The notes under the pieces were generated by a model. That model was not told the origin of the DNA and searched no databases. It worked only from the letters and a program-made list of their open reading frames with translations. From NCBI GenBank assembly GCA_902495455.1, contig CABUXJ010000021.1:1-50355 (forward strand): a stretch of DNA of 50,355 nt. Direction: 5' to 3'. Positions 26,400-34,023 of this stretch are shown one piece after another. Within the stretch, counting starts at the first letter, position 1; every line of letters starts with the position of its first letter. Source of the DNA: an uncultured Prevotella sp. Lineage in GTDB: Bacteria; Bacteroidota; Bacteroidia; Bacteroidales; Bacteroidaceae. A program made the position numbers and the translations under genes.

Positions 26400-27434
26400 A
26401 TGGAATATGAAGTAACGATCGGTATACCGCTTTACAACGCAGAACGCTTTATCCGCCCCTCCCTTGAGTCGGCACTCGCCCAGACTTTCCCGAGCATTGA
26501 GTTTCTCATCATTGACGACTGCGGCACCGACGGGTCGGCAGAGATTGTCAAAGACATGCAGTCGACACACCCGCGGGGCGGCAATATCCGCATCGTCAGA
26601 CAACCGAAGAATATGGGTGTCGGCCCGGCGCGCAACCGCATCATCGACGAAGCGCGTGGCCGCTATCTTTATTTCATGGATTCCGATGATTTGATTGCTC
26701 CTGAAACAATTGCTGTCCTATACGAAACGGCAAAGCAACATGATGCAGAAATCGTGTTCGGTTCATACGAAAAAAGGACGTGTTCGGAATCCGGAGCAAA
26801 AGAACTATATACTTATCCCCTAACCGTTCTCAACGGAGATGGCGACCTCGCAGAGTTTGCCTTTCGCAAATATGGAGGTATTCAGGCTGCCGTATGGAAC
26901 TACCTCGTGGATATCCGCTTTCTTCGCAACACCAAACTACGGTTCATCAATGCCCGATATTGGGAAGACATGGTGTTCACCTACACCCTCGTGACCTTTG
27001 TCTCACGTGCCGTTCTTCTCCCCATTACCACTTATTATTATATGTGTCGCGAGGATTCTCTTTCAAACTATCAGTGCCGCGACAGCATCAGTAAGAACGA
27101 AGTAATGAGCAATGTGGCCACTGTCAATGTACTGAAAGCTCTCACCAACGAGAGAATCATCAACCGGTCATATCTCGGCAATTGGTGTAATAACGTCATG
27201 ATGACCGACTTCTACATCATCTGCAACGTCCTGAAAAACCGCCATGTCATACATCCGGCAATCACATCGGCCGAACTGCATGCTATCCTGAGACATCCGT
27301 TGCGCCTCAAGGAAATCCTGAAACTCCGGCAGGCACGCGCCAAAAATCTTTTCCTTTATATTCTCGGAATACTCCCCGCCGGTCTCTCGATAAACATCAT
27401 CCGTTTCATCGGCAAACGAAAAGGGCTTATATGA
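26400..27434 (+). CDS. Glycosyltransferase family 2
   Basis: The protein has 344 residues, with VTIGIPLYNAERFIRPSLES, IIDDCGTDGSAEIV and the DxD site YFMDSDDLIAPETI. RYWEDMVFTYTL supplies the acceptor-side acidic pair. The C-terminal third has a hydrophobic stretch near 318-335 that may dock the enzyme to the membrane. It is immediately downstream of the GT4 gene and ends 38 bases before the stop of a convergent GT2. The substrate is unknown. Confidence 0.9.
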   Translation: MEYEVTIGIPLYNAERFIRPSLESALAQTFPSIEFLIIDDCGTDGSAEIVKDMQSTHPRGGNIRIVRQPKNMGVGPARNRIIDEARGRYLYFMDSDDLIAPETIAVLYETAKQHDAEIVFGSYEKRTCSESGAKELYTYPLTVLNGDGDLAEFAFRKYGGIQAAVWNYLVDIRFLRNTKLRFINARYWEDMVFTYTLVTFVSRAVLLPITTYYYMCREDSLSNYQCRDSISKNEVMSNVATVNVLKALTNERIINRSYLGNWCNNVMMTDFYIICNVLKNRHVIHPAITSAELHAILRHPLRLKEILKLRQARAKNLFLYILGILPAGLSINIIRFIGKRKGLI

Positions 27435-27472
27435 CGAAATGAGACACACCGACCAGCCGCCTATTGCGCCAT

Positions 27473-28339
27473 TCACTCCGCATCATTCGTCCTTCCCTTG
27501 TTCACGAGGTTGTCCTCGCGGTCTTCATAGTGGTCGGTCTTGTAGAATATGCGGGCAATGCCCCTCATCTGTATCTTCACCCGTTTCCAAAAACTGACAA
27601 ACAGAGGTTCTGACGACAGCGTGCCATAGCCCGTTATAGCCCGTGCCTTCCGGTTGTAGACAAAGGCTATGCGGCCGTATTTTTTCAGCGAAAGAGCCAT
27701 AGAACCGTCTTCGCCGCGGATAATGTCCACGCGATATTCCTCATTGCGGGCATATTCGGCATTATAGGCAAAGACCAGTCCGCGCACACTCAGCTCCGGC
27801 CGTTTGAAATGCTGCACCCACAGGAACGTGTCACGCATGGCTTCAAACAGCTTGAGCCCGACCCAGGAATGGTTTTCGTCGGGGAAATAGCTCCACAATG
27901 ACGATACGCACGCTACCCCCGGCTTCATCAGTGCCTTGAGCATAATATTAAAATACTGAGGCGGATAGAGCGTATCGGAATCTATATCAAAATAATATTT
28001 GCCACGGCAGTGTCTCAGTCCGCATCTTCGCGCATAGCCACAACTATGTTCATACTCCGTATAATACGGTATGCCGGATTCGCGATATATCTCGGCCGTG
28101 CGGTCGGTGGAATCATTGTCGACACCGATTATCTCCACCGGATAGTCACACGTCATCTCGCTCAGAGCCCACAGACAAGCCTGCAAATGTGTCTCCTCGT
28201 TATATCCGATTATCACGATTGAAGCCAGAGGCTCATCACTCTGCAAGGCTGCAAGCCGTTGGCGCGTGCCCTCGACTATGTCCTTTGGCACTTGCTCGAA
28301 ACTCTTACCGTATATTGACAAATACTTGCTGTACCACAT
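27473..28339 (-). CDS. Glycosyltransferase family 2
   Basis: The protein has 288 residues. ASIVIIGYNEETHLQACLWA and GVDNDSTDRTAEIYRESG form the nucleotide-binding half, and YYFDIDSDTLYPPQYF holds the DxD. The C-terminal region has DIIRGEDGSMALSLKKYG, a typical acidic acceptor-side segment. There is no predicted membrane anchor apart from weakly hydrophobic patches. The 132 bases upstream contain no clear -7 element. It may act on the glycan of this cluster, and lies next to a secreted deacetylase/esterase on the same strand. Confidence 0.88.
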   Translation of the reverse strand: MWYSKYLSIYGKSFEQVPKDIVEGTRQRLAALQSDEPLASIVIIGYNEETHLQACLWALSEMTCDYPVEIIGVDNDSTDRTAEIYRESGIPYYTEYEHSCGYARRCGLRHCRGKYYFDIDSDTLYPPQYFNIMLKALMKPGVACVSSLWSYFPDENHSWVGLKLFEAMRDTFLWVQHFKRPELSVRGLVFAYNAEYARNEEYRVDIIRGEDGSMALSLKKYGRIAFVYNRKARAITGYGTLSSEPLFVSFWKRVKIQMRGIARIFYKTDHYEDREDNLVNKGRTNDAE

Positions 28340-28471
28340 AATTCATATAAAGTTGATTAAAACGTTATGCGTTAGGACGACTATCAGGCTATTCGATTTA
28401 GGCACGTGACTGTTTATGATGAAGAAGACAACAAACTTTGACGCTTTCTTTCATAAACCCCATTTTGCCTG

Positions 28472-30034
28472 TCATTTCATATTCCCGACAAACCATTCCA
28501 TGCCTACGGGAAGAAACAGATCGTGTCCGGCATTGTTCAGGTGAGCCGTGTCGTTCGGCTTCTGAAAATATTTTTTCCTGAACGCTGCGTCGCGCACCTT
28601 TATGACACAACGGCCGGAATAGTTGTCGAGAACGGGGATGTCACTGCGGCGGCAAACCTGTTTTATGATTCTGCACACCTGCTTAAATCCGGGCCGGTCA
28701 CAATACCACGGTGTCACATATCCTATTTTAGCATGCGGACACTGTTCCTTGATATTCGTTATGAGCAGTTCGAGCGAGTCTCTGAACATCCGCAGTGAGT
28801 CCTTGTTTGTCCCGACCTTAAAGGCATCATTGTGTCCGCCGATTATTATGACATAATCGGCATCCTTGTTCATCTTCCGTGTCTTAGTGTACATCGCCGG
28901 TCCGAAGTTGAACCTACCATCGTGCGTACGGTCAAAGGCCACACAGGAGCCATTCTTTCCATAGTTGTTATACGAGAATCCGAGAGCTTCAGCCATCTTG
29001 TAATGCCACGTCTCCTCTTTCGGCCGTCTGTGGTTTTCCACGTATGAATCGCCGATTATGTTGATAATCTTCGTAGGAGTCAGCGTTATCGGGCCTCCGG
29101 CCGGATTGAAGTCAATGAGCCGCGCGGAGCGCTCACCGTAACAAGTCAGACGTTTTCCGTCCTGCTCCGCCTTTATGTTATGCTCAATTCCGGACACTTT
29201 CATTGTCAGAGGCTGGGAGAATATACAGGAATCAAGCTGACAGGATGGCGTCACCACCATCTTCCAGCCGTCCGTCCCCTCGTCCGTGACCTTCCGGCTC
29301 AGTGTCAGCGCGTCACGCTCCTTTATATAGCTCATAACCTGAGCGAATGTCCCCGTCCAGACCTTTGAGCCGTATGCTGCCAATGTGTCATAGAACTGCC
29401 ACAGTTCCTGCGGACGGTACCACTTGTCGTAACCCTCGCTTATCCCGTGCGTCATGGTGACACCCCATTCTCCGCGTTCTATCAGTCCGTGCATCCAGTC
29501 GGTCATCCTGCCCAATGTCGTTTTGTTGTTTTGCTGTCCGTGTCCTGTCTGGAAAGTTCTGCTGCCTATTCTTCCTGAGTCAACGGCTGCTACGACCTGA
29601 TTTGTCTTGACATTATACGGATATGCAAGCGTCAGTGGCTTATGTCCGAGATTGTGCATAAAGGCGGAATCATTGCGCCACACATCATACATGAACGCCG
29701 CCATACCCACCTTGCGGCAGTTTGGGTGGCTCCATGTGTGGCTGCCCATCTCATGTCCGCGCTCCTCCATATTGCGTATATGATCCCATGACAGGCGCGC
29801 ACCATGTTTCGTGCTGTCCACGCCCACTATGTTGCCTATTATCCAAAACGTCCCCCTCATGCCACGTTTCTCCAATTCCGGAGCCACGAGGGTGTAATGT
29901 TCAAGCAATCCGTCATCGTATGTGAGACTAACAGCCGCCTGTCTGTCTCCGAAGAATTTGCAAACCTGAACATTCTGCGCGTCTGCCGCAGCCTCAATGA
30001 ACAGCGGCAGCACCGTCAGTATGAGTCTTTTCAT
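28472..30034 (-). CDS. Secreted CE4 polysaccharide deacetylase fused to SGNH esterase
   Basis: A signal peptide (about 1-20) is followed by a NodB-type deacetylase domain: LTYDDG with D40 and D41, and HEMGSHTWSH with H99 and H103, the metal ligands. A linker follows, then an SGNH hydrolase domain: G328-D-S330, GGHND with N402, and DTAHLNNAGH with D495 and H498. Both halves therefore appear catalytically complete. The likely job is removing N- and O-linked acyl groups from a glycan outside the inner membrane. I set the start at ATG 30034 because it opens a clean signal peptide. An in-frame ATG at 30151 would add 39 residues and bury it. Confidence 0.85.
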   Translation of the reverse strand: MKRLILTVLPLFIEAAADAQNVQVCKFFGDRQAAVSLTYDDGLLEHYTLVAPELEKRGMRGTFWIIGNIVGVDSTKHGARLSWDHIRNMEERGHEMGSHTWSHPNCRKVGMAAFMYDVWRNDSAFMHNLGHKPLTLAYPYNVKTNQVVAAVDSGRIGSRTFQTGHGQQNNKTTLGRMTDWMHGLIERGEWGVTMTHGISEGYDKWYRPQELWQFYDTLAAYGSKVWTGTFAQVMSYIKERDALTLSRKVTDEGTDGWKMVVTPSCQLDSCIFSQPLTMKVSGIEHNIKAEQDGKRLTCYGERSARLIDFNPAGGPITLTPTKIINIIGDSYVENHRRPKEETWHYKMAEALGFSYNNYGKNGSCVAFDRTHDGRFNFGPAMYTKTRKMNKDADYVIIIGGHNDAFKVGTNKDSLRMFRDSLELLITNIKEQCPHAKIGYVTPWYCDRPGFKQVCRIIKQVCRRSDIPVLDNYSGRCVIKVRDAAFRKKYFQKPNDTAHLNNAGHDLFLPVGMEWFVGNMK

Positions 30035-30190
30035 TAGTGAACGGTTATTGTATAAACTATTTTTGAGCACAGGCGCTATCTTGCCTGTACGGAGTAAATA
30101 GGGCCGGTATTTTCCTTCCATGAAGGACGTTAATGTAGAAAACGCTTTCATAAACCTTTTGTTTCTGTTTCGATAATGTTATATCGAATA

Positions 30191-30198
30191 CAAAAGTA
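30191..30198 (-). promoter_or_regulatory. -7 element upstream of the deacetylase/esterase gene
   Basis: Minus-strand TACTTTTG. No convincing -33 element. Confidence 0.45.
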
Positions 30199-30394
30199 CA
30201 CAAAAATCCGGAGTTATTTCCATACTGTCATCCGGTATTTAAGTCTGATTCAGTATTAATTACCGCACCACACATTCCCGACAACATCCCGCCAAACCTT
30301 TCATATTGACAAAAAAGTGACGACGAATACATCACTTATTGCATATTATCCATCGTTTTTGGGCCTTTCTTTCGCGTTTTACGGCCTTTTTAGC

Positions 30395-30402
30395 TATCTT
30401 TG
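30395..30402 (+). promoter_or_regulatory. -7 element upstream of the GH105 gene
   Basis: TATCTTTG, 26 bases before the chosen start. The -33 match is weak. Confidence 0.55.
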
Positions 30403-30428
30403 CCAACAGAACAAACCAATTTACTAAG

Positions 30429-31550
30429 ATGATGAAACTGATAACACTACTTACCGTCGCGGCAATGGCGCTGCCTTCCGCGGCCCAAAACGCGAAACAG
30501 ACAGAGGTGCTCAACGTAGCCCGCAGTGCTAACGACTACTTCATGGCGAAGTATGCCGACCCGACAGAACCGACCAACGTGAAGCGCATACGCCCCAGCA
30601 GTCTGTGGACACGCGCCGTCTATTATGAGGGACTGATGGCTCTCTACGGCATCGACAAACAACAGCGTTACATAGACTACACCGACACATGGGCCAGCTT
30701 CCACCAGTGGACACCGCGCAACGGTATCAAGACACGCGACGCCGATGACCAGTGCTGCGGACAGACGTATCTCGAGCGCTTCGTCATGACAGGCGACTCG
30801 ACCATGATCCGCCCCATCCGCGAAAATCTGCAGGGCCAGATGGCCGAGACGAAGATAGGCTACTGGACATGGATCGACGCCATCCAGATGGCCATGCCCA
30901 TCTATGCGCAGATGTATAAGATCACGGGCGACCGTGCCTATATCGAACACGGAATGAAGATGTACCGCTGGAGCCGCAACGAATGTGGCGGCGGACTGTT
31001 CAACGAGAAAGACGGTCTGTGGTGGCGCGACGCCGACTATGTCCCGCCATATAAAGAGAAGGACGGCAAAGACTGCTACTGGTCACGCGGCAACGGTTGG
31101 GTTTTGGCAGCACTTGTGCGCGTCATGGACCAGCTGTCTCCGAAAGACAAGATATATAAAGAGGTCAAGAAGGACTTCCTCATGATGTGCGAAGGCCTGT
31201 CCAAATGTCAGCGCGAAGACGGATTCTGGAACGTCAGCCTCGTGTCGCCCGTGACCTACGGCGGCAAGGAGACCACCGGAACGGCCCTCTTCCTCTACGG
31301 CATCAGCTGGGGACTGCAGAAGGGCTATCTCAAGGAGAAAGTTTATCGCCCGATAGCCGACAAGGCGTGGGCCGCAATGGTCAAGGACGCTGTCCACAAA
31401 GACGGATTCCTCGGATACGTCCAGGGCACAGGCAAAGACCCGTCGGCCGGCCAGCCCGTGACCTACGACAAGGTGCCTGACTTCGACGACTACGGTGTCG
31501 GCTGCTTCCTGCTCGGAGCGGTGGAATATTATAAACTGTTAGGAAAGTAG
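30429..31550 (+). CDS. Secreted GH105 unsaturated rhamnogalacturonyl hydrolase
   Basis: A short signal peptide ends at PSAAQ. The body is an alpha/alpha-barrel glycosidase of the GH88/GH105 group: SLWTRAVYYEGLMALYG, the acidic WTWIDAIQMAMPIYAQM (Asp at the general acid position of YteR-like enzymes), YRWSRNECGGGLFNE, YWSRGNGWVLAAL and KETTGTALFLYGISWG. These enzymes remove the unsaturated sugar left by polysaccharide lyases acting on pectin. I started at ATG 30429 (30432 is equally possible); the longer frame to 30339 would put 30 residues before the signal peptide and overlap the promoter. No SusC/SusD genes are adjacent. Confidence 0.88.
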   Translation: MMKLITLLTVAAMALPSAAQNAKQTEVLNVARSANDYFMAKYADPTEPTNVKRIRPSSLWTRAVYYEGLMALYGIDKQQRYIDYTDTWASFHQWTPRNGIKTRDADDQCCGQTYLERFVMTGDSTMIRPIRENLQGQMAETKIGYWTWIDAIQMAMPIYAQMYKITGDRAYIEHGMKMYRWSRNECGGGLFNEKDGLWWRDADYVPPYKEKDGKDCYWSRGNGWVLAALVRVMDQLSPKDKIYKEVKKDFLMMCEGLSKCQREDGFWNVSLVSPVTYGGKETTGTALFLYGISWGLQKGYLKEKVYRPIADKAWAAMVKDAVHKDGFLGYVQGTGKDPSAGQPVTYDKVPDFDDYGVGCFLLGAVEYYKLLGK

Positions 31551-31579
31551 TTTATTATTTTTCGTGGAGGGAGGATTGT

Positions 31580-31636
31580 GAAGTGAGGAGTGAGAATTGT
31601 CTTGCAGGATGGCAAGCGATTCTCACTCCTCACTTC
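31580..31636. repeat. Inverted repeat after the GH105 gene
   Basis: GAAGTGAGGAGTGAGAAT pairs with ATTCTCACTCCTCACTTC, with an inner CTTGC/GCAAG stem. It is followed by ATTTTTC, so it could terminate the GH105 transcript. Confidence 0.75.
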
Positions 31637-31733
31637 ATTTTTCTACATTTCACACACCTCCTCACCTCAGAAAAAGGTTAATCCGGCATTTTGGGGTGAT
31701 ATCTGCCAACCAGATAAATATATGAAGCATGCT

Positions 31734-31840
31734 CCTCCACAGGGTAGGGACATAGTCTTGTCTTTGTCCGCAAGCGACAGATTGATATTAAACATTTTCC
31801 TTGCGGACAAAGACAAGACTATGTCCCTACCATGTGGAGG
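31734..31840. repeat. Long palindrome, GTAGGGACATA family copy 1
   Basis: About 30 bases (31745-31774) are a perfect inverted copy of 31800-31829, including TAGGGACATAGTCTTGTC. They are extended outwards by CCTCCAC/GTGGAGG. The loop is 25 bases. A related element lies at 44302-44454. Confidence 0.85.
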
Positions 31841-32028
31841 AACGTGCGGATGTATCATTCCAAATATCTGAAGAGCCAAAAATATGTCCTTATTTTGTGC
31901 ATAAGCCTTATTTCTGATACAACTCTTTCTAATTACGTAGAGCGGCGACATGCTCTTTATCCCTTGAGCTCTTTGGGGCCTTATAATCATTTTATCCGCG
32001 AAATATCTATTAAATGGGAAAGATTTTG

Positions 32029-32036
32029 TATTTTTG
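32029..32036 (+). promoter_or_regulatory. -7 element of the DUF4160/DUF2442 pair
   Basis: TATTTTTG, 22 bases before the ATG at 32058. Confidence 0.55.
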
Positions 32037-32057
32037 TACTCAAAAGCGAACAATATC

Positions 32058-32309
32058 ATGAGTCCTGTCTTCAAACGCGAGAACGAATATACGTTCAAGA
32101 TATACTCCAACGAGGAGGAACGGATGCACATACACGTACTCTACGGCAGCCACGAGGCTAAATATTAGTTGGAGCCACGCGTTGAATTGGCCAAGAATAC
32201 AGGCATCCCGGAACATAAATTAAGTGAAATCAAGAAAATCGTAGATAAATATGCAGACAAATTCAAAGAACAATTCCGCCGACACATCGGTAAGCGTATT
32301 GATGATTAA
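32058..32309 (+). pseudogene. DUF4160 family protein with in-frame stop
   Basis: Reading from ATG 32058 gives SPVFKRENEYTFKIYSNEEE, RMHIHVLYGSHEAKY, then TAG at 32166-32168. The same frame continues LEPRVELAKNTGIPEHKL and EIKKIVDKYADKFKEQFRRH to TAA at 32307. The HxH and YGxxEA pattern is that of DUF4160. Relatives usually have a tryptophan where the stop is, so a single TGG to TAG change explains it. The frame would encode 83 residues. It is either a recent nonsense mutation or a base-call error. Its partner gene overlaps its 3' end. Confidence 0.75.
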
Positions 32310-32541
32310 TGCGCAGGGGATCATGCTCTCGGTGCAAGGCCACGACTATTTCCTGTCTTACAACCGCATCCCCTGGATGCAGGATGCGCCCATTCGCAGT
32401 GTGTTAAACGTCCGGATGAGCGGTCTCGAAGCCATAGAGTGGCCTGAGCTTGATGTGGATCTCGAGATTGACAGTCTCCGACATCCCGAACGCTATCCAC
32501 TTGTCATTAAGCGGAACCAATTGGATTTCGTGGATATGTAA
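32251..32541 (+). CDS. DUF2442 family protein
   Basis: This 96-residue small protein has the conserved middle VQGHDYFLSYNRIPWMQDAP and the LDVDLEIDSLRHPERYPLV region typical of DUF2442. Members are usually encoded next to DUF4160 proteins, and the pair is often suggested to be a toxin-antitoxin-like module without firm proof. The start overlaps the broken DUF4160 frame by 59 bases, so expression probably relied on coupled translation. The upstream stop could lower it. Confidence 0.75.
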   Translation: MQTNSKNNSADTSVSVLMINAQGIMLSVQGHDYFLSYNRIPWMQDAPIRSVLNVRMSGLEAIEWPELDVDLEIDSLRHPERYPLVIKRNQLDFVDM

Positions 32542-32721
32542 ACAAGACCACAAACCACAGTTTATGCCATCAAGGCTTTTGACAACCATGTTTGCAGGAT
32601 ATCACAAAGTTTCTCGTTTACACACCGTTGAATGATAGGTGCTTTCGTGCGTGCACCAAGCTCTTCTGTTAATTAATACAAATTTAAACCCTATTATAAC
32701 CGTATTATAAGAAAAATAGGG

Positions 32722-32729
32722 TAATTTTG
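32722..32729 (+). promoter_or_regulatory. -7 element of the DUF1573 gene
   Basis: TAATTTTG, 27 bases before the ATG. No clear -33 element. Confidence 0.55.
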
Positions 32730-32756
32730 CATCAATTCATTTTAAAGATATAGCTT

Positions 32757-33143
32757 ATGAAGAAGATTATGCTGACTACAATGATGCTGATATGCGGTAT
32801 AGCATACGCAGCTGCACAGGCAGAGATCAAGTTTGACAAGACCACACATAACTTCGGAAAGTTCTCCGAGTCGGCGCCAAAAGTGTCCTGCATATTCACT
32901 TACACCAACACCGGCGACGCCCCGCTGATCATCAATCAGGCCGTGGCCAGTTGCGGATGTACCGTGCCGGAATATACCAAGACACCGGTGAAGCCGGGCG
33001 AAAAGGGAACAATCAAAATCACGTATAACGGAGAGGGCAAGTTCCCCGGTCACTTCAAGAAGTCCATCACCGTGCGCACAAACGGCAAGGTCGAAATGAC
33101 ACGACTCTATGTGGAGGGTGACATGGAGGAAGCAAAGAAGTAA
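32757..33143 (+). CDS. DUF1573 domain secreted protein
   Basis: A signal peptide (about 1-20, ending AAAQA) is followed by one immunoglobulin-like DUF1573 domain: FDKTTHNFGKFSESAPKV, FTYTNTGDAPLIINQAVASC and GCTVPEYTKTPVKPGEKGTI. The CGCTVPEY cysteine pair and the PVKPGEKG turn are hallmarks. The 128-residue length suits a single-domain member. These proteins are common in Bacteroidetes periplasm or outer membrane, and the role is not known. A strong terminator follows directly. Confidence 0.9.
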   Translation: MKKIMLTTMMLICGIAYAAAQAEIKFDKTTHNFGKFSESAPKVSCIFTYTNTGDAPLIINQAVASCGCTVPEYTKTPVKPGEKGTIKITYNGEGKFPGHFKKSITVRTNGKVEMTRLYVEGDMEEAKK

Positions 33144-33164
33144 GAACACGTCTATCAACGATAG

Positions 33165-33203
33165 AAGGAGTCAAGGGCACGAAGCCTTTGACTCCTTTTT
33201 ATT
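33165..33203 (+). terminator. Rho-independent terminator
   Basis: AAGGAGTCAAGG pairs with CCTTTGACTCCTT, followed by TTTATTTT. It terminates the DUF1573 transcript. Confidence 0.88.
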
Positions 33204-33380
33204 TTGTCACGACCCAATGGGTTCCGCGCATTGACACACCGTGCGCCGTCATATATCTTTACAAAATCCTGTTCACAAAAACCTTCGTTCACGATCGTTT
33301 TCCGGGCTTTTCGACCCATTTTCGGCCATTTTGGAAACTGTCTATGCAAAAAACGCCGGCCGTCAGGTGACCTTTCATCG

Positions 33381-33772
33381 TCGTAAGGGCCTTACGGCTC
33401 TTCAAAAACGAAAAAAACGGCGAGTTTTTGACAACTGATTTTGTCCCGAAAAGTTACCGTTTTCGTGCAATAGCGGCCCCGCGACCTTCCAACGGGGCCG
33501 TTGTCATGTTGCAACAGGGGCGCCGCGGCGATGCCGTAAGGGCCCCGTTGCAAGGTCGCGGGGCCCTTACGGCAACCCCTCCACACCTTCTCCAAAGGGC
33601 GAAAGCGCAGCAGCCGTTTGTAAATAACTGATACATAAGCAGATGCAAAAACCGCGAAAATATCGTCACAAAATCGCCCCGATTTTATAACGCTCAAAAC
33701 TTCAAAATTTGAAGCCGCGGCCGATTTATTTTAGAAAGTCCCTCGTTTTAAGGGCCTGAAATTCAGAAAAAA
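33381..33772 (+). repeat. GC-rich modular intergenic repeat, copy B
   Basis: It has the same order of segments as copy A at 17951-18344: GTAAGGGCCTTACGGCTCTT, A-rich tract, GAGTTTTTGA, shuffled GTTGCA/GGGGCC/CCGTAAGGGCC units, TTTGTAAATAACTG, GATGCAAAAACCGCGAAAAT, CGATTTTATAACGCTC, and the closing GGGCCTGAAATTCAGAAAA. The number and order of GC units differ from copy A. It lies in the gap between convergent genes (33144-34023) with no gene inside. Confidence 0.8.
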
Positions 33773-33830
33773 GAGGACAAACATAGCAGCAAGAAGGACC
33801 GCAACAACCTCCTTGCCACATAATCATCGG

Positions 33831-33954
33831 CATATTTAAACGCAAAGGACGCAAAGAAGGCGCAGACGCGCATGATGGAAGTCATGTCTTTGCGTACTTC
33901 CGTATGTGCGTCTGCGCCTTCTTTGCGTCTTTGCGGCCTTTGCGTTTAAATATG
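33831..33954. repeat. Long palindrome, CGCAAAG family copy 1
   Basis: Left arm 33831-33869 (ending AAGGCGCAGACGC) pairs with right arm 33908-33954 (GCGTCTGCGCCTTCTTTGCG and onward), including ATTTAAACGCAAAGG. It lies between convergent genes. A shorter relative is at 39106-39185. Confidence 0.85.
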
Positions 33955-34023
33955 TCGGTGGTTACGTGGAAAGGAGACGGTCGCGACGGGTCGACCCTAC
34001 TTTGGGGTGTCAAAAGCCATCCG

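Larger units (their letters stand above)
30035..30428. other. Divergent intergenic region of the CE4/SGNH and GH105 genes
   Basis: It holds a promoter for each side: TACTTTTG on the minus strand at 30198-30191, and TATCTTTG on the plus strand at 30395-30402. The minus-strand leader would be about 150 bases long. Nothing else is recognised. Confidence 0.5.
31551..32057. other. Intergenic region with two palindromes
   Basis: It contains the 18-bp-arm inverted repeat at 31580-31636, the long palindrome at 31734-31840, and then about 190 bases with no recognised feature up to the -7 element TATTTTTG at 32029-32036. A 154-codon minus-strand frame here spans the palindrome and is not considered a gene. 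Confidence 0.6.

Noticed and set aside
31667..32131. 154-codon minus-strand open frame
   Set aside because: It crosses the long palindrome and lies antisense to the DUF4160 frame. No domain or promoter is seen.
33428..33697. Small open frames in both strands of repeat copy B
   Set aside because: They correspond to the modular repeat, with no signs of coding selection.
33831..33954. Possible insertion sequence ends
   Set aside because: The long inverted arms enclose only 38 bases and no transposase, and no target duplication is visible.
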